A DNA stretch of 64,000 nt from Actinoplanes philippinensis. Lineage in GTDB: Bacteria > Actinomycetota > Actinomycetes > Mycobacteriales > Micromonosporaceae. Location of the stretch: NCBI RefSeq assembly GCF_900113015.1, contig NZ_FONV01000016.1, forward strand, positions 62,001 to 126,000, read 5' to 3'. Position numbers and translations under genes: made by a program. Shown here one piece after another: positions 1-9,107 of the stretch; within the stretch, counting starts at the first letter, position 1; each line of letters begins with the position of its first letter. The notes beneath the pieces were generated by a model. That model was not told the origin of the DNA. It saw only the letters and a list, made by a program, of their open reading frames with translations, and ran no database searches.

Positions 1-155
1 CCACGCCGCACTTTTCCGACGTACTGCGATCTTTTCTCCGGCCTATCCGACCGCGATCATGGCGCAGACGAATCCATGCAGCGCCGAACGTCCGCGACGC
101 ACCTCACGGGCGGCGCGTGGACCGGTGTCGTTCGGCAACCGGTCCGGGCAGAGCG

Positions 156-1307
156 TCAGCGGTGGGTGAGGACCAGCTGGAGCTCGAAACGGATGCGGGG
201 GTCGTCGAGGTCGTCGCCGAGCAGTTCGCGTAAGCGGTTCAGGCGGTAACTGACCGTCTGGGGATGCACGAACAGCTCGGCGGCCACGGCCGTACGCGAA
301 CCCCAGTGCCGTAACCAGCTGGACAGGGTGAGCAGGAAGGCCTCGCGCTGGGTCGATCGCAGCCCCGCCAGGGGGGCGAGCCGGTGGGCGGTGAGGACGG
401 CGAGGGCTCCGGGCTCGCCGCGTAACGCGAGCGCCGCGAAGTGGTCGTCGACGAAGACCGGCTCGCGGCCGCGGGCGGCCAGTTCGGCGGTGCGTTCGGC
501 GAGCCGGACGGCCTGTGGCACCTCGGTCCACGGCAGTGCCGGGCCGACGACCGCGTCCCTGCCGTCGAGGGCTTCGGTGAGCGCCGCCCGGTCGGTGCGC
601 GGGCCGGCGCGCAACAGCAGCACGGCGTCGCGGCCGCGTTCGGCGACCACACCGTCGGCGCCGAAGCGGAACCGGGCGTCGCGGGCCTGGTCGGGTGGCA
701 GCAGCACCGGCACGACCACGTCGACGGCGGGCCAGCCGATGCCGGCGGCGGCCTGTCGCACCAGGTCGGGCGGGCTGCCGCCGGCGAGCAGCAGGTCGGC
801 GAGCTGGCGCCGCCGCCGGTCGCCTTCGCCGGCCTGTTCGCGCAGCTGGCGGGCCAGGCCGTCGGTGCAGGCGTTGGCGAGTTCGTCGATGAACGCGTTG
901 GTGGCGTCGGACAGGTCGATGACCTCGGCGACGCTGACCGGCCGTTGTTCGGCGAGCGCCTGGGTGGCGGTGCGCAGCAGCAGGCGCGACGCGACGCGCA
1001 ACGAGGCGAGCAGGGCCTCGGGGCCGCGGTTCTCCCGCGCCTCGGCGGCGCCGAGCGCCACGAACACCTCCCGGGTGCGGGGCGGCAGCGCGGGTTCGTC
1101 GGTCCCGGCGAGATCGAGGAAACGATCAAGAGCGACCTGCACGGCGGTACGCACGTCGCGCTCGAATTTCTCGCCGGCCGCCTCGCTGCTCTCGCCGACC
1201 GCGGTGACGATCGCGGCGACGGCAGCGGGCAGGCGGGGCCGCATGGCGACGGCCAGATCCGCCGGCAGGTGGAGCCAGGGCGAATTTGTCACGTCGTGAT
1301 AAGTCAC
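156..1307 (-). CDS. PucR/CdaR-family transcriptional regulator
   Basis: 383 residues. The last ~60 residues are the typical PucR C-terminal helix-turn-helix (LSSWLRHWGSRTAVAAELFV then HPQTVSYRLNRLRELLG), which reads like a Fis-type recognition helix. The preceding ~300 residues look like the usual effector/GGDEF-like middle region without a visible catalytic motif. Starts at GTG 1307; a second GTG at 1292 is possible. It is divergent from the aldolase-aminotransferase gene, with 92 bases between the start codons, so it probably controls that operon and responds to its substrate or an intermediate (inference). The family regulates purine, sugar-acid and other catabolic genes; the ligand here is unknown. 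Confidence 0.9.
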   Translation of the reverse strand: MTYHDVTNSPWLHLPADLAVAMRPRLPAAVAAIVTAVGESSEAAGEKFERDVRTAVQVALDRFLDLAGTDEPALPPRTREVFVALGAAEARENRGPEALLASLRVASRLLLRTATQALAEQRPVSVAEVIDLSDATNAFIDELANACTDGLARQLREQAGEGDRRRRQLADLLLAGGSPPDLVRQAAAGIGWPAVDVVVPVLLPPDQARDARFRFGADGVVAERGRDAVLLLRAGPRTDRAALTEALDGRDAVVGPALPWTEVPQAVRLAERTAELAARGREPVFVDDHFAALALRGEPGALAVLTAHRLAPLAGLRSTQREAFLLTLSSWLRHWGSRTAVAAELFVHPQTVSYRLNRLRELLGDDLDDPRIRFELQLVLTHR

Positions 1308-1399
1308 CCGCTCATTCTTACTGGTTCGCCGACGATGCTTCGATCGGGAAGCCGGACGACGATGGTTCGGGTAAGTCCCCCGCGACCTGAGGATCCGCC

Positions 1400-3622
1400 G
1401 TGAAACATCGCCTTTCCCGTCAGCACGTCGTCGACATGTGCCGGACGATGCTCGACCGCGGTTACCTTAAGGCGACCGAGGGCAACGTCTCGGTCCGCAT
1501 CCCCGGTCATGAGCTGTACGCGGTGACGCCGAGCAACTACGACTACGACAGGATGCGGGTGGAGGACATCTGCATCGTCGACTTCAACGGCAAGCACGTG
1601 CCCGACCCGGGCGGCGCCGGCGGCCTGGTCCCGTCGATCGAGTGCGGCATGCACGCCAACATCTACCGTGAGCGCCCCGACGTCAACGCGATCGTGCACA
1701 CCCATCAGCCGTACGCCTCCGCGCTCGCCTTCCTGCGCAAGCCGATCCCGGCGCTCACCGACGAGCAGGTCCGCTTCCTCGGCAAGGAGGTGGCGATCAT
1801 CGACTACGCGCCGTCCGGCACCGGCTTCCTGGCCAAGAACGTGCAGAAGAAGGTGGCGAGCGGCGACAACGCGTTCATCATCGCCAACCACGGCGTGGTG
1901 GCGCTGGGCACCGACCCGGACCGGGCGGTGTTCAACATGGCGCTGCTGGAGAAGGTGTCGATCGCCTACCTGATGGCGCTCACCTCGGAGGCCGGCAAGG
2001 TCTACACGATTCCGGACACGATCCGGGAGATCGCGTTCAGCAAGCTCCGCAAGGACGAGAAGCGGATCGCCGCGCAGATCACCGAGGCCGTCGAGCCGGT
2101 CCGGGTGCCCGAGGACGAGGAGCTGCCGACCAGCGCGGCCGTCGAGACCCCGGCGGAATCGGCGGAATCGGCCGATCTGGGCTACTCGATCAGCGAGTAT
2201 CTCGACGTGGACGACACGATGCGCCGGCTCAAGGCCCTGGTCGCCCAGCCGCTGCGCGGGCTGCGTCACGACGCGCTGCTGGACACGCTGAACTACTTCG
2301 ACACCAAGTGCACGGCCTCCAAGGAGATCACCGAGCGGGCCAAGAAGCGCATTCCCGGCGGGGTGCAGCACAACCTGGCGTTCAACTATCCGTTCCCGCT
2401 GGCCATCGAGAAGGCCGAGGGCGCGTACCTGACCGACCGGGACGGCAACGTCTACATCGACTTCCTGCAGGCCGGCGGCCCGACGATCCTGGGCAGCAAC
2501 TACGCGCCGGTCAACGACGCCGTGGCCGAGGTGATCAAGCAGTCCGGGCCGGTCACCGGCCTGTTCCACGAGTACGAGCTGAAGCTCGCCGAGATCATCC
2601 ACCAGTACATGCCGCACATCGAGATGTACCGGTCGCTGGGTTCCGGCACCGAGGCCGTCATGGCCGCGGTGCGCGCCGCCCGGGCGTACACCAAGAAGAA
2701 GATGGTGATCAAGGTCGGCGGGGCCTATCACGGCTGGTCCGACACCGTGGTGTACGGCCTGCGGGTGCCCGGCTCGTTCCGGATGAACGCCAAGGGCATC
2801 CCGTTCGGCGCCACCGGCCGGACCCGGGAGGCATTCCCGCACGACCTCGGCACGCTCAAGCGCAAGCTGGTCGAGAACCGGCTGCGTGGTGGCACCGCCG
2901 CCGTCATCGTGGAGCCGCTCGGGCCGGAGTCCGGCACCCGCCCGGTCCCGAAGGACTACAACGAGAAGGTCCGCAAGCTGTGCGACGAGTTCGGCGCGCT
3001 GCTGATCTTCGACGAGGTGGTGACCGGGTTCCGGACCGGGATGGGCGGCGCGGCCGGCTACTTCGGGGTCACGCCCGACCTGACCGTCTTCGGCAAGGCG
3101 GTCTCCGGCGGCTACCCGATGGCCGGTGGGGTGGGCGGCCGGGCCGACATCATGGCGGTGTTCGGCTCCGGGCTCGACGGCAAGCACGGCGCGCACATCC
3201 AGGTCGGCGGCACCCTGTCGGCGAACCCGCTGTCCTGCGCGGCCGGCTACTTCGCGATCAAGGAGATGGCCCGCACCAACGCCCCGGTGATCGCCGGGAA
3301 GGCGGGCGACCGGCTCACCCGCGGCCTGCAGAGGCTGATCGACAAGTACGGGCTGCCGTACGTCGCGTACAACCAGGGCTCGATCGTGCACCTGGAGTCC
3401 AGCGGCGTGCTGATGCTCGACATGCGCAACCCGGTCAAGCTGTTCAAGGAGAACAAGGGCCGCAAGACGCTGATGGAGCAGATGGGCGCCGCCTACGCCG
3501 CGCACGGCATCATCACGCTGGCCGGGTCGCGGATGTACACGTCGATGGCCGACACCGACGAGGTCATCGACGACGCGCTGTCCCGGTTCGACCAGGTCTT
3601 CGCGCTGGTCGAAGGGGTCTGA
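1400..3622 (+). CDS. Class II aldolase/adducin - class III aminotransferase fusion protein
   Basis: 740 residues with two catalytic domains. Residues ~1-215 are a class II (zinc) aldolase/adducin domain: Glu81 in PSIE, His100 and His102 in VHTH, and His164 in NHG fit the metal and acid/base positions of fuculose-1-phosphate-type aldolases. After a ~50-residue acidic linker, residues ~300-740 are a PLP-dependent class III aminotransferase of the glutamate-1-semialdehyde aminomutase type, with SLGSGTEAV, the FDEVVTGFR block and PLP lysine Lys566 in FGKAVSGGYPM. GTG start at 1400 has a GAGGA box at 1389-1393. The stop is 2 bases before the kinase start. A plausible role is cleavage of a phosphorylated sugar or sugar acid plus amination of an aldehyde or ketone; the substrate cannot be read from sequence. 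Confidence 0.88.
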   Translation: MKHRLSRQHVVDMCRTMLDRGYLKATEGNVSVRIPGHELYAVTPSNYDYDRMRVEDICIVDFNGKHVPDPGGAGGLVPSIECGMHANIYRERPDVNAIVHTHQPYASALAFLRKPIPALTDEQVRFLGKEVAIIDYAPSGTGFLAKNVQKKVASGDNAFIIANHGVVALGTDPDRAVFNMALLEKVSIAYLMALTSEAGKVYTIPDTIREIAFSKLRKDEKRIAAQITEAVEPVRVPEDEELPTSAAVETPAESAESADLGYSISEYLDVDDTMRRLKALVAQPLRGLRHDALLDTLNYFDTKCTASKEITERAKKRIPGGVQHNLAFNYPFPLAIEKAEGAYLTDRDGNVYIDFLQAGGPTILGSNYAPVNDAVAEVIKQSGPVTGLFHEYELKLAEIIHQYMPHIEMYRSLGSGTEAVMAAVRAARAYTKKKMVIKVGGAYHGWSDTVVYGLRVPGSFRMNAKGIPFGATGRTREAFPHDLGTLKRKLVENRLRGGTAAVIVEPLGPESGTRPVPKDYNEKVRKLCDEFGALLIFDEVVTGFRTGMGGAAGYFGVTPDLTVFGKAVSGGYPMAGGVGGRADIMAVFGSGLDGKHGAHIQVGGTLSANPLSCAAGYFAIKEMARTNAPVIAGKAGDRLTRGLQRLIDKYGLPYVAYNQGSIVHLESSGVLMLDMRNPVKLFKENKGRKTLMEQMGAAYAAHGIITLAGSRMYTSMADTDEVIDDALSRFDQVFALVEGV

Positions 3623-3624
3623 CG

Positions 3625-5235
3625 TTGGCGCCGGTGGCAAACAGCGCGATCCCGCCGCAGATCCTGGCGATCGACCTCGGCACGTCGGGGATGAAGGCCG
3701 CCCTCGTCGCGGCCGACGGCACGGTGACCGGCTGGGCCGAGCGGCCGGTCCCGCTCGTGGTGCTGCCCGGCGGCGGCGCCGAGCAGGACCCGGTCGCCTG
3801 GTGGGACGCGCTGGCCGAGGTCGTCGCCGACCTCGGCCGGGAGCTTCCGGACCACGTGCGGGCGGTGACGACCATCTGCTCGTCGACCCAGGGCGAGGGC
3901 ACGATCGCGGTGGACGCCGCCGGTGAGCCGCTGACCAGGTGCATCAGCTGGCTCGACATGCGCGGAGCACCGCACCTGCGCAGGCAGTTCGGCGGCTTTC
4001 CGGCGTACGACGGCATCTCGGTCCTGAAGATCGCCCGCTGGCTGCGGCTGACCGGTGGAATGCCGTCGGTGACCGGAAAGGACCCGGCTGCGCACATGCT
4101 GCTCGTCCGGGACGAGATGCCCGACGTGTACAGAAAGACCAAAACCTTTCTCAACGTCCTCGATTGGATCAATCTGAAGTTGACCGGCCGCACGGTGGCG
4201 ACTGTCGACTCGATCCTGACCTCGTGGGTGACGGACAACCGGAAGGCCCCATCCATCCGGTACTCCCCCGCGTTGGTCGCCGCCAGTGGAATCGATGCGG
4301 ACAAGTTCCCGCCGATCGTGGCCTGCACCGAGGTGATCGGCACACTGGCCCCCCATGCTGCCGATCACCTCGGTCTCCCCCGGTCGGTGCAGGTCGTGGC
4401 CGGGGCGATCGACAACACCGCGGCGGCGATCGGGGCCGGCACCATCGGCGACAACGAGACCCATCTCTACCTGGGCACCTCGTCGTGGATCGCGGCGCAC
4501 GTGCCGCGCAAGAAGACCGACGTGCTCACCGGCATCGCGTCGATCCCGTGCGCGATCCCGGACCGTTACCTGATGACGGCGCTGCAGGCCACCGCCGGCG
4601 CCAACCTGACCTGGCTGCGCGACAAGATCGTCGAATACGACGACCCGATCGTCAGCGCCGGCCACGTGAGCCGCGACGAGGGCACCATCTTCGACGCCTT
4701 CGACAAGATCATCCCGTCGGTCCCGGCCGGCGCCAACGGCGTCATCTACACCCCTTGGCTGTACGGCGAACGCGCCCCCGTGGACGACCCGAACCTGCGT
4801 GCCGCGTTCCTGAACATCTCCCTCGACACCACCCGCTCGGACCTGCTGCGGGCCGTCTTCGAGGGGGTCGCCCTGAACACCCGCTGGCTGGCCACGGCGG
4901 TCGACAAATTCCTCGGCACGCCGGTCCGGTCGATGGTGATCACCGGCGGCGCGGCCCGCTCCGACTCGTGGTGCCAGATCTTCAGCGACGTCCTGGGCAT
5001 CGAGATCCGCCGCGACGCCAACCCGGTCACCGTCAACGCCCGCGGCGCCGGCTGGATCGGCGCCGTCGGCGCGGGCCTGATCTCCTTCGACGACATCCCG
5101 GCCCTGACCCGCAACGACCACGTCTACACCCCCGGCCCGGACCACGACCGTTACCTCGAGATCTACGACATCTATCAGGACCTGCACAAACGTCTGGCCC
5201 CGGTCTACCGCCGCCTAAACCGCCCGGCCACCTGA
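3625..5235 (+). CDS. FGGY-family carbohydrate kinase (xylulokinase-like)
   Basis: 536 residues. The N-terminal phosphate-binding motif is AIDLGTSGMKAAL, the middle has WLDMRGA and GAIDNTAAAIGAG (the aspartate is the expected catalytic base), and the C-terminal ATP-binding segment is ITGGAARSDSWCQ. This is the FGGY architecture of ribulo-/xylulo-/glycerol kinases. I chose TTG 3625 as start because AAGGGG at 3612-3617 sits 7 bases upstream and the frame is intact from there; GTG 3634 is an alternative. It follows the fusion gene with a 2-base gap, so they are cotranscribed. It likely phosphorylates the sugar that the aldolase domain then cleaves (inference). Confidence 0.88.
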   Translation: MAPVANSAIPPQILAIDLGTSGMKAALVAADGTVTGWAERPVPLVVLPGGGAEQDPVAWWDALAEVVADLGRELPDHVRAVTTICSSTQGEGTIAVDAAGEPLTRCISWLDMRGAPHLRRQFGGFPAYDGISVLKIARWLRLTGGMPSVTGKDPAAHMLLVRDEMPDVYRKTKTFLNVLDWINLKLTGRTVATVDSILTSWVTDNRKAPSIRYSPALVAASGIDADKFPPIVACTEVIGTLAPHAADHLGLPRSVQVVAGAIDNTAAAIGAGTIGDNETHLYLGTSSWIAAHVPRKKTDVLTGIASIPCAIPDRYLMTALQATAGANLTWLRDKIVEYDDPIVSAGHVSRDEGTIFDAFDKIIPSVPAGANGVIYTPWLYGERAPVDDPNLRAAFLNISLDTTRSDLLRAVFEGVALNTRWLATAVDKFLGTPVRSMVITGGAARSDSWCQIFSDVLGIEIRRDANPVTVNARGAGWIGAVGAGLISFDDIPALTRNDHVYTPGPDHDRYLEIYDIYQDLHKRLAPVYRRLNRPAT

Positions 5236-5250
5236 CGGGCTGCCCGGCCA

Positions 5251-5282
5251 CCCGGGGCGGCGGCCGCCACCGCCGTCCCGGG
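5251..5282 (+). terminator. Hairpin terminator after the kinase gene
   Basis: 13-bp stem, 5251-5263 (CCCGGGGCGGCGG) against 5270-5282 (CCGCCGTCCCGGG), with one G-U pair and a 6-base loop. It lies 15 bases after the kinase stop. There is no U tract, as is common for actinomycete hairpin terminators. Confidence 0.6.
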
Positions 5283-5385
5283 CTCCCGCTCACAACCGGC
5301 GGCGCACCGCAACGTCGGATCCACGACAGAATCGGTGCCGTCACCGCCGATCCCCGCCCCCGCCATCGAAGGTCATGATGGGCCG

Positions 5386-8037
5386 GTGAGCGGGCGGCAG
5401 TGGTGGACACGCGCGGCGGTCCTCGGCGTCCCGGCTCTGGTCGCGCTCCTGCTGACCTGGCCGCTGGCGCTGTGGGACACGCTGGAGAAGCGGTACGGCG
5501 GCGGCGCCTGGGACTGGGTCGAGCGGGGCAGCTGGTTCGCCACGATCATCCCCGCGCTCGTGCTGTTCCTCGTCTGGTTCCGCCGCCCGGGGGCCGATCG
5601 GTCCCCGGAGTCGCCGGCGTCCACGATTCCCCAGCTGGCGCTGGTGCCCGTCGCCGATCTGAAGGCGCTGATCAGCACCGGCCCGGCCGAGGCGGAACCG
5701 GCGAGGTCCGGCGAGCGGGTCGTCAACCAGCACACCGAGAGCAACCGGCTGGAGAGAGCGCTGGCCGGTGACCGCTCCGCCGTGATCATGGTGCACGGCG
5801 AGCCCGGCGTCGGGAAGACGGTGCTGGTGCGCGATGTCCTCCGGCGCACGGGCCGGGACGAGGCGGGCGCCGTCCGGCGCATCGAGCTGACCCCGCGCAG
5901 CGACCTCAGCGTCAACCGGCTGCTGGAGGCGCTGGAGGGCCGGCACGTTCCGATCCGGGGGTTGCACGACCCGCTCAGCCGCCTCACCGCGGTTCTGGAG
6001 GATCCCCGGGCGGAGCCGCTCGTCATCTGGGTCGACAACGCGCAGTGGCTCGTCGACCATGCGCAGCAACACCTGCGGAACATGAGTTTCGAGGAGGCCC
6101 TGAGCATCGTGGCCGAGCGCCGGCCACGCCCGGTCAAGATCGTGCTCGCCTTCGTCACGGTCCCCGAACGGCGCAGCCGGCAACCGTGGCCACGGGCCCT
6201 GGTGCGCATCGCCGTGAACCACCTGGACCCGCAGCACTTCCGGGAGTATCTGAGCCGCCTGGAGAGCACCGGCCGGGTCCGGGCAGGCGACGTCGAGCAC
6301 CTCGACCTGCACGCGGTTCTGCACGGTGTCCCGCGGCTCGCGGAGCTGTTCTGCTCGGCGTTGAGCCTTCCGGGGAACCAGCTCACGGCGAAAGCGCTGG
6401 CGAGACGGCTGGCACAGCGCCCGGACCATGTCGAAGCCGTGCTGGCCCAGCACATCATCCAGTCGCTGGACGCCACCGAACGGCGGGTGGTGGCCGGTCT
6501 GGTGTCCTTCGGCATCCCGGTCTCCCGCACCCTGCTGGCCACCCTGCTCGACGGCACGGCACCGCCGGACGCCGTCGGCGCCGCCCTGACGTCGCTGGTC
6601 GACGCCCGGGTGGTAGCGGTAGGCCCAGACCGTCTCTCCGGTGAACGCCGGTATCTCGTGCCGAACGCCGAGATCCACAAGGCCATGGACAGCGTTCCGG
6701 ACGGGACGACCGCGCTGCTGGAGCCCGCCGCCGAAATTCTCACCGGCCTCCTCCACGAATCCACGCAACAGGCACGCAGGGTCGAGGATCTCGAGCCGCA
6801 CTTCGCAGCGCTCGACGCCTGGACCAGAGCAGAGGTCTGGGATGCGGCGTTCGAACTGATCGAACAACTCGACCCGGCCCTGGCCCGCCTGCGGTGCACC
6901 GAGCTTCTGACGCCGTATCGGGCCAAGGTGGCCGGCCAGCTGGCCGATGCCGACGAGGAGATGCGCAACGCCAACGACCTCGGCTGGCTCTACCTGACAC
7001 AGGGTCGCAAGGCCGAGGCCTCGGAGGCGTTCGACCGGGCCAGAGCTGAGGCGAGCAGGACGGACCGGCAGTTGGAGGGACTCAGCAGCGTCTATCTCAA
7101 CCTCGCCGATCTGCACTGGCAGGACAGCGAGTTCGTCCGCTCGCACGAGCACTTCGCCACGGCGCTCGGGATCGCCGAGGAACTCGAACTCCCGCGGGGG
7201 CGGATGGCCGCGAAGGCGGGACTGGCGGACTGCTGCCGGCACTGGGGTGACCACGCCGGAGCCATCCGTCTCGGCCGCGAGGCACTCAGCATCGCCCTTG
7301 ACGAGAAGGATCCGCAGGCGGTGCGGTATGCCATTCGTCTGGCTCGCTGGCACTCCGAACTGAAGAGCCCCAGGGAGCCGGCCGCTTTGATGGCGGAGGC
7401 CGTCGAGCTGACCCGGCGTTTCGAGGAGCATCGTCCCCTGCTCCGGGCACAGTTGCTGGACGCGCAGGCCGATCTCGCGGCCGACCGCGGCGACTACGAA
7501 CAGGCGGAGCGTCTCGCCCGGCAGGCCGTGTCGAAGGCGCTGGAACTCTACGACGCCGCCACGGTCCTGCAGGCACGCACGACCCTCGGCTGGGTCTTCC
7601 TCGCTGTCGGGCGGCTCGACGACGCGGCCGGGTTCCTTGACGGCGCGATGCGACTCCGCCGGGACGGTCAGGCACTGGTCGTCCTCGGCCTCAACGCCCT
7701 GACTGCCTTCCGGCTCGGCCGGCGCGATGTGGCCAGAGATTCGTTCACCGCACTGCGCCGGCAATCCGCGGAGCGTCGCCGGGACGACCCCCGCGACTAC
7801 TCCGCCGCGGAGTTCGAGGGGCTCGCCCTCGCCGGTGAACGCGCGCTGCGGGGAGTGCCCCTCGACGCCGCCGTCGAAGCCTTCGGGCTCGCCCGCAAGG
7901 CGGTGCCCGCGCCCGCCCCCCGGCTCGTCGAGAGACTGCACGGCATGCTCGGTCTTCTGGCGCCGGACATCAGCGCGGCCGATCTGGAGGTGCTGCGGGC
8001 AGCGGCCGCCGGCAACAACGACCACGCCCCTCGGTGA
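5386..8037 (+). CDS. Membrane-anchored AAA/NACHT-like ATPase with C-terminal TPR-like repeats
   Basis: About 883 residues from GTG 5386; GTG 5335 is an in-frame alternative. Two hydrophobic segments near the N terminus (VLGVPALVALLLTWPLAL and FATIIPALVLFLVWF) suggest membrane anchoring. The P-loop is GEPGVGKT (Lys144) and a Walker-B-like PLVIWVDNAQWL follows ~70 residues later, as in STAND/NACHT-type ATPases. The C-terminal ~400 residues are helical and TPR-like, with many AxxxF/AxxLA repeats (for example LADLHWQDSEFVRSHEHFAT). Such proteins act as signal-transduction scaffolds or switches. No effector domain is visible. The convergent LuxR-type regulator next to it may be a partner, but that is only positional. 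Confidence 0.8.
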   Translation: MSGRQWWTRAAVLGVPALVALLLTWPLALWDTLEKRYGGGAWDWVERGSWFATIIPALVLFLVWFRRPGADRSPESPASTIPQLALVPVADLKALISTGPAEAEPARSGERVVNQHTESNRLERALAGDRSAVIMVHGEPGVGKTVLVRDVLRRTGRDEAGAVRRIELTPRSDLSVNRLLEALEGRHVPIRGLHDPLSRLTAVLEDPRAEPLVIWVDNAQWLVDHAQQHLRNMSFEEALSIVAERRPRPVKIVLAFVTVPERRSRQPWPRALVRIAVNHLDPQHFREYLSRLESTGRVRAGDVEHLDLHAVLHGVPRLAELFCSALSLPGNQLTAKALARRLAQRPDHVEAVLAQHIIQSLDATERRVVAGLVSFGIPVSRTLLATLLDGTAPPDAVGAALTSLVDARVVAVGPDRLSGERRYLVPNAEIHKAMDSVPDGTTALLEPAAEILTGLLHESTQQARRVEDLEPHFAALDAWTRAEVWDAAFELIEQLDPALARLRCTELLTPYRAKVAGQLADADEEMRNANDLGWLYLTQGRKAEASEAFDRARAEASRTDRQLEGLSSVYLNLADLHWQDSEFVRSHEHFATALGIAEELELPRGRMAAKAGLADCCRHWGDHAGAIRLGREALSIALDEKDPQAVRYAIRLARWHSELKSPREPAALMAEAVELTRRFEEHRPLLRAQLLDAQADLAADRGDYEQAERLARQAVSKALELYDAATVLQARTTLGWVFLAVGRLDDAAGFLDGAMRLRRDGQALVVLGLNALTAFRLGRRDVARDSFTALRRQSAERRRDDPRDYSAAEFEGLALAGERALRGVPLDAAVEAFGLARKAVPAPAPRLVERLHGMLGLLAPDISAADLEVLRAAAAGNNDHAPR

Positions 8038-8062
8038 CCGGACCCGGCACGGTCGAGGCCCG

Positions 8063-8668
8063 CTACAGCCAGCCCAGTTCCTTCGCCCGGATCAGGGCCT
8101 CGACCCGGCTGCCGGCCTGAAGTTCCCGGTACACCACCCGCAGGAGCCGGAACATCGCCCGCTCGGAATAGCCGCTCCGGCCGGCCAGGTCGGCGACGGT
8201 GCTTCCGGCCGCAAGCGCTCGCAGCCAGGAGATCTGCTGCTCGGTCACGGCCGCGGCGGAGGCCGGCCCGGCGGCTCGGCCGGCCGCCAGCGCGGCGGTG
8301 ACCGAGGCCGGCAGCACCGATTGACCGTCGAGTGTCGCCACGACGGCCCGGATGAGGGCCGCGGCGTCGGATTGCCGCAGAACGACCGAGCGGGCGCCGG
8401 CACGTACCGCGCGTACGCCCAGGGTCTCCATGCCCGCATCGACCACCGCGATGACCGGATGGCGGATCGGCTCGCCGGTCAGCCGTTCGAGAACCGTCCA
8501 GTCAGCGTCCGACAGGACAGTGAGCAGGATCAGCGCCTCGGGGGTCCGGCGTGCCCAGGTCACCACGTCGCCGGGGGTCCGGACCGTGTGCCCGGCTCGG
8601 GTGAGGATTCCCACCGCACCATGGCAGAAGATCGGCAACGGGTCGACGACCGCAACCTCGACGGCCAC
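8063..8668 (-). CDS. LuxR/NarL-type response-regulator-like protein
   Basis: 201 residues. The N-terminal ~120 residues resemble a receiver fold (VAVVDPLPIF near the start, VIAVVDAG, SVVLRQSDAAALIRAV near the end). At the usual phospho-Asp region the sequence is LILLTVLSDAD, so phosphorylation is uncertain. The C-terminal LuxR-like HTH reads VTEQQISWLRALAAGSTVAD then LAGRSGYSERAMFRLLRVVY, with more divergence than typical NarL proteins. GTG start at 8668. It converges on the ATPase gene with 25 bases between stops. Target genes are unknown. Confidence 0.75.
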   Translation of the reverse strand: MAVEVAVVDPLPIFCHGAVGILTRAGHTVRTPGDVVTWARRTPEALILLTVLSDADWTVLERLTGEPIRHPVIAVVDAGMETLGVRAVRAGARSVVLRQSDAAALIRAVVATLDGQSVLPASVTAALAAGRAAGPASAAAVTEQQISWLRALAAGSTVADLAGRSGYSERAMFRLLRVVYRELQAGSRVEALIRAKELGWL

Positions 8669-8864
8669 CCGACGACACCCTTCATCGACACCCGAGAGAT
8701 CGTTGCCAGGGTAGTCGGGGACGCGGCCGGCACCAGGCCCGGACGGCCGTGACCGGAACCCGCCACCGATGTGTCATGGTGCTGCCTGACCCCGTCATGG
8801 ACCGGCGGTCCCATCGTTCATAGCGTCGAACAGATCCGATCGATCGCGAGAACGCGGAGGACAC

Positions 8865-9107
8865 ATGGTCCACGAGGGCGACATGCAGAGCCGCGACCCC
8901 GCCCGGATCAATCCGCCGGCGCCCGATTTCGGTGTCTGCGTACGGCCGGACGACAACCTGTACGGCGCCATCGTCGGCAAGATCGCGATACTCGGGAAGA
9001 GCCCGGTGCTGATCCAGCGCGCGCTCCAACACGACTTCCCGTACATCGTGCGGGCGCATGTGAACTACGTACTCCGGGAACGAGCCCGCGTCGATTCGGG
9101 ACGATGA
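8865..9107 (+). CDS. Small hypothetical protein (80 aa)
   Basis: 80-residue ORF with a strong ribosome binding site (CGGAGGA at 8851-8857) before ATG 8865, so the start is credible. I recognise no family. The body (PDDNLYGAIVGKIAILGKSP then VLIQRALQHDFPYIVRAHVN) looks like a real globular protein rather than a shadow. Its stop overlaps (ATGA at 9104-9107) the first ATG of the truncated PotD frame. Its last residues may therefore come from the same junction that removed the 5' end of potD. Confidence 0.5.
   Translation: MVHEGDMQSRDPARINPPAPDFGVCVRPDDNLYGAIVGKIAILGKSPVLIQRALQHDFPYIVRAHVNYVLRERARVDSGR

Noticed and set aside
43-531. 162-codon minus-strand ORF at the left edge
   Set aside because: Arg/Pro-rich shadow of the PucR gene frame; no family and no ribosome binding site.
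1304-3640. Very long (778-codon) minus-strand ORF opposite the fusion gene
   Set aside because: Antisense shadow caused by high GC third positions; composition is Arg/Val/Asp-rich without domain motifs, while the plus strand is clearly the fusion enzyme.
8771-9103. Possible missing N terminus of PotD in the same frame upstream
   Set aside because: The translated upstream segment is Arg-rich with no signal peptide and no PotD-like motif, so the gene is truncated rather than mis-started.
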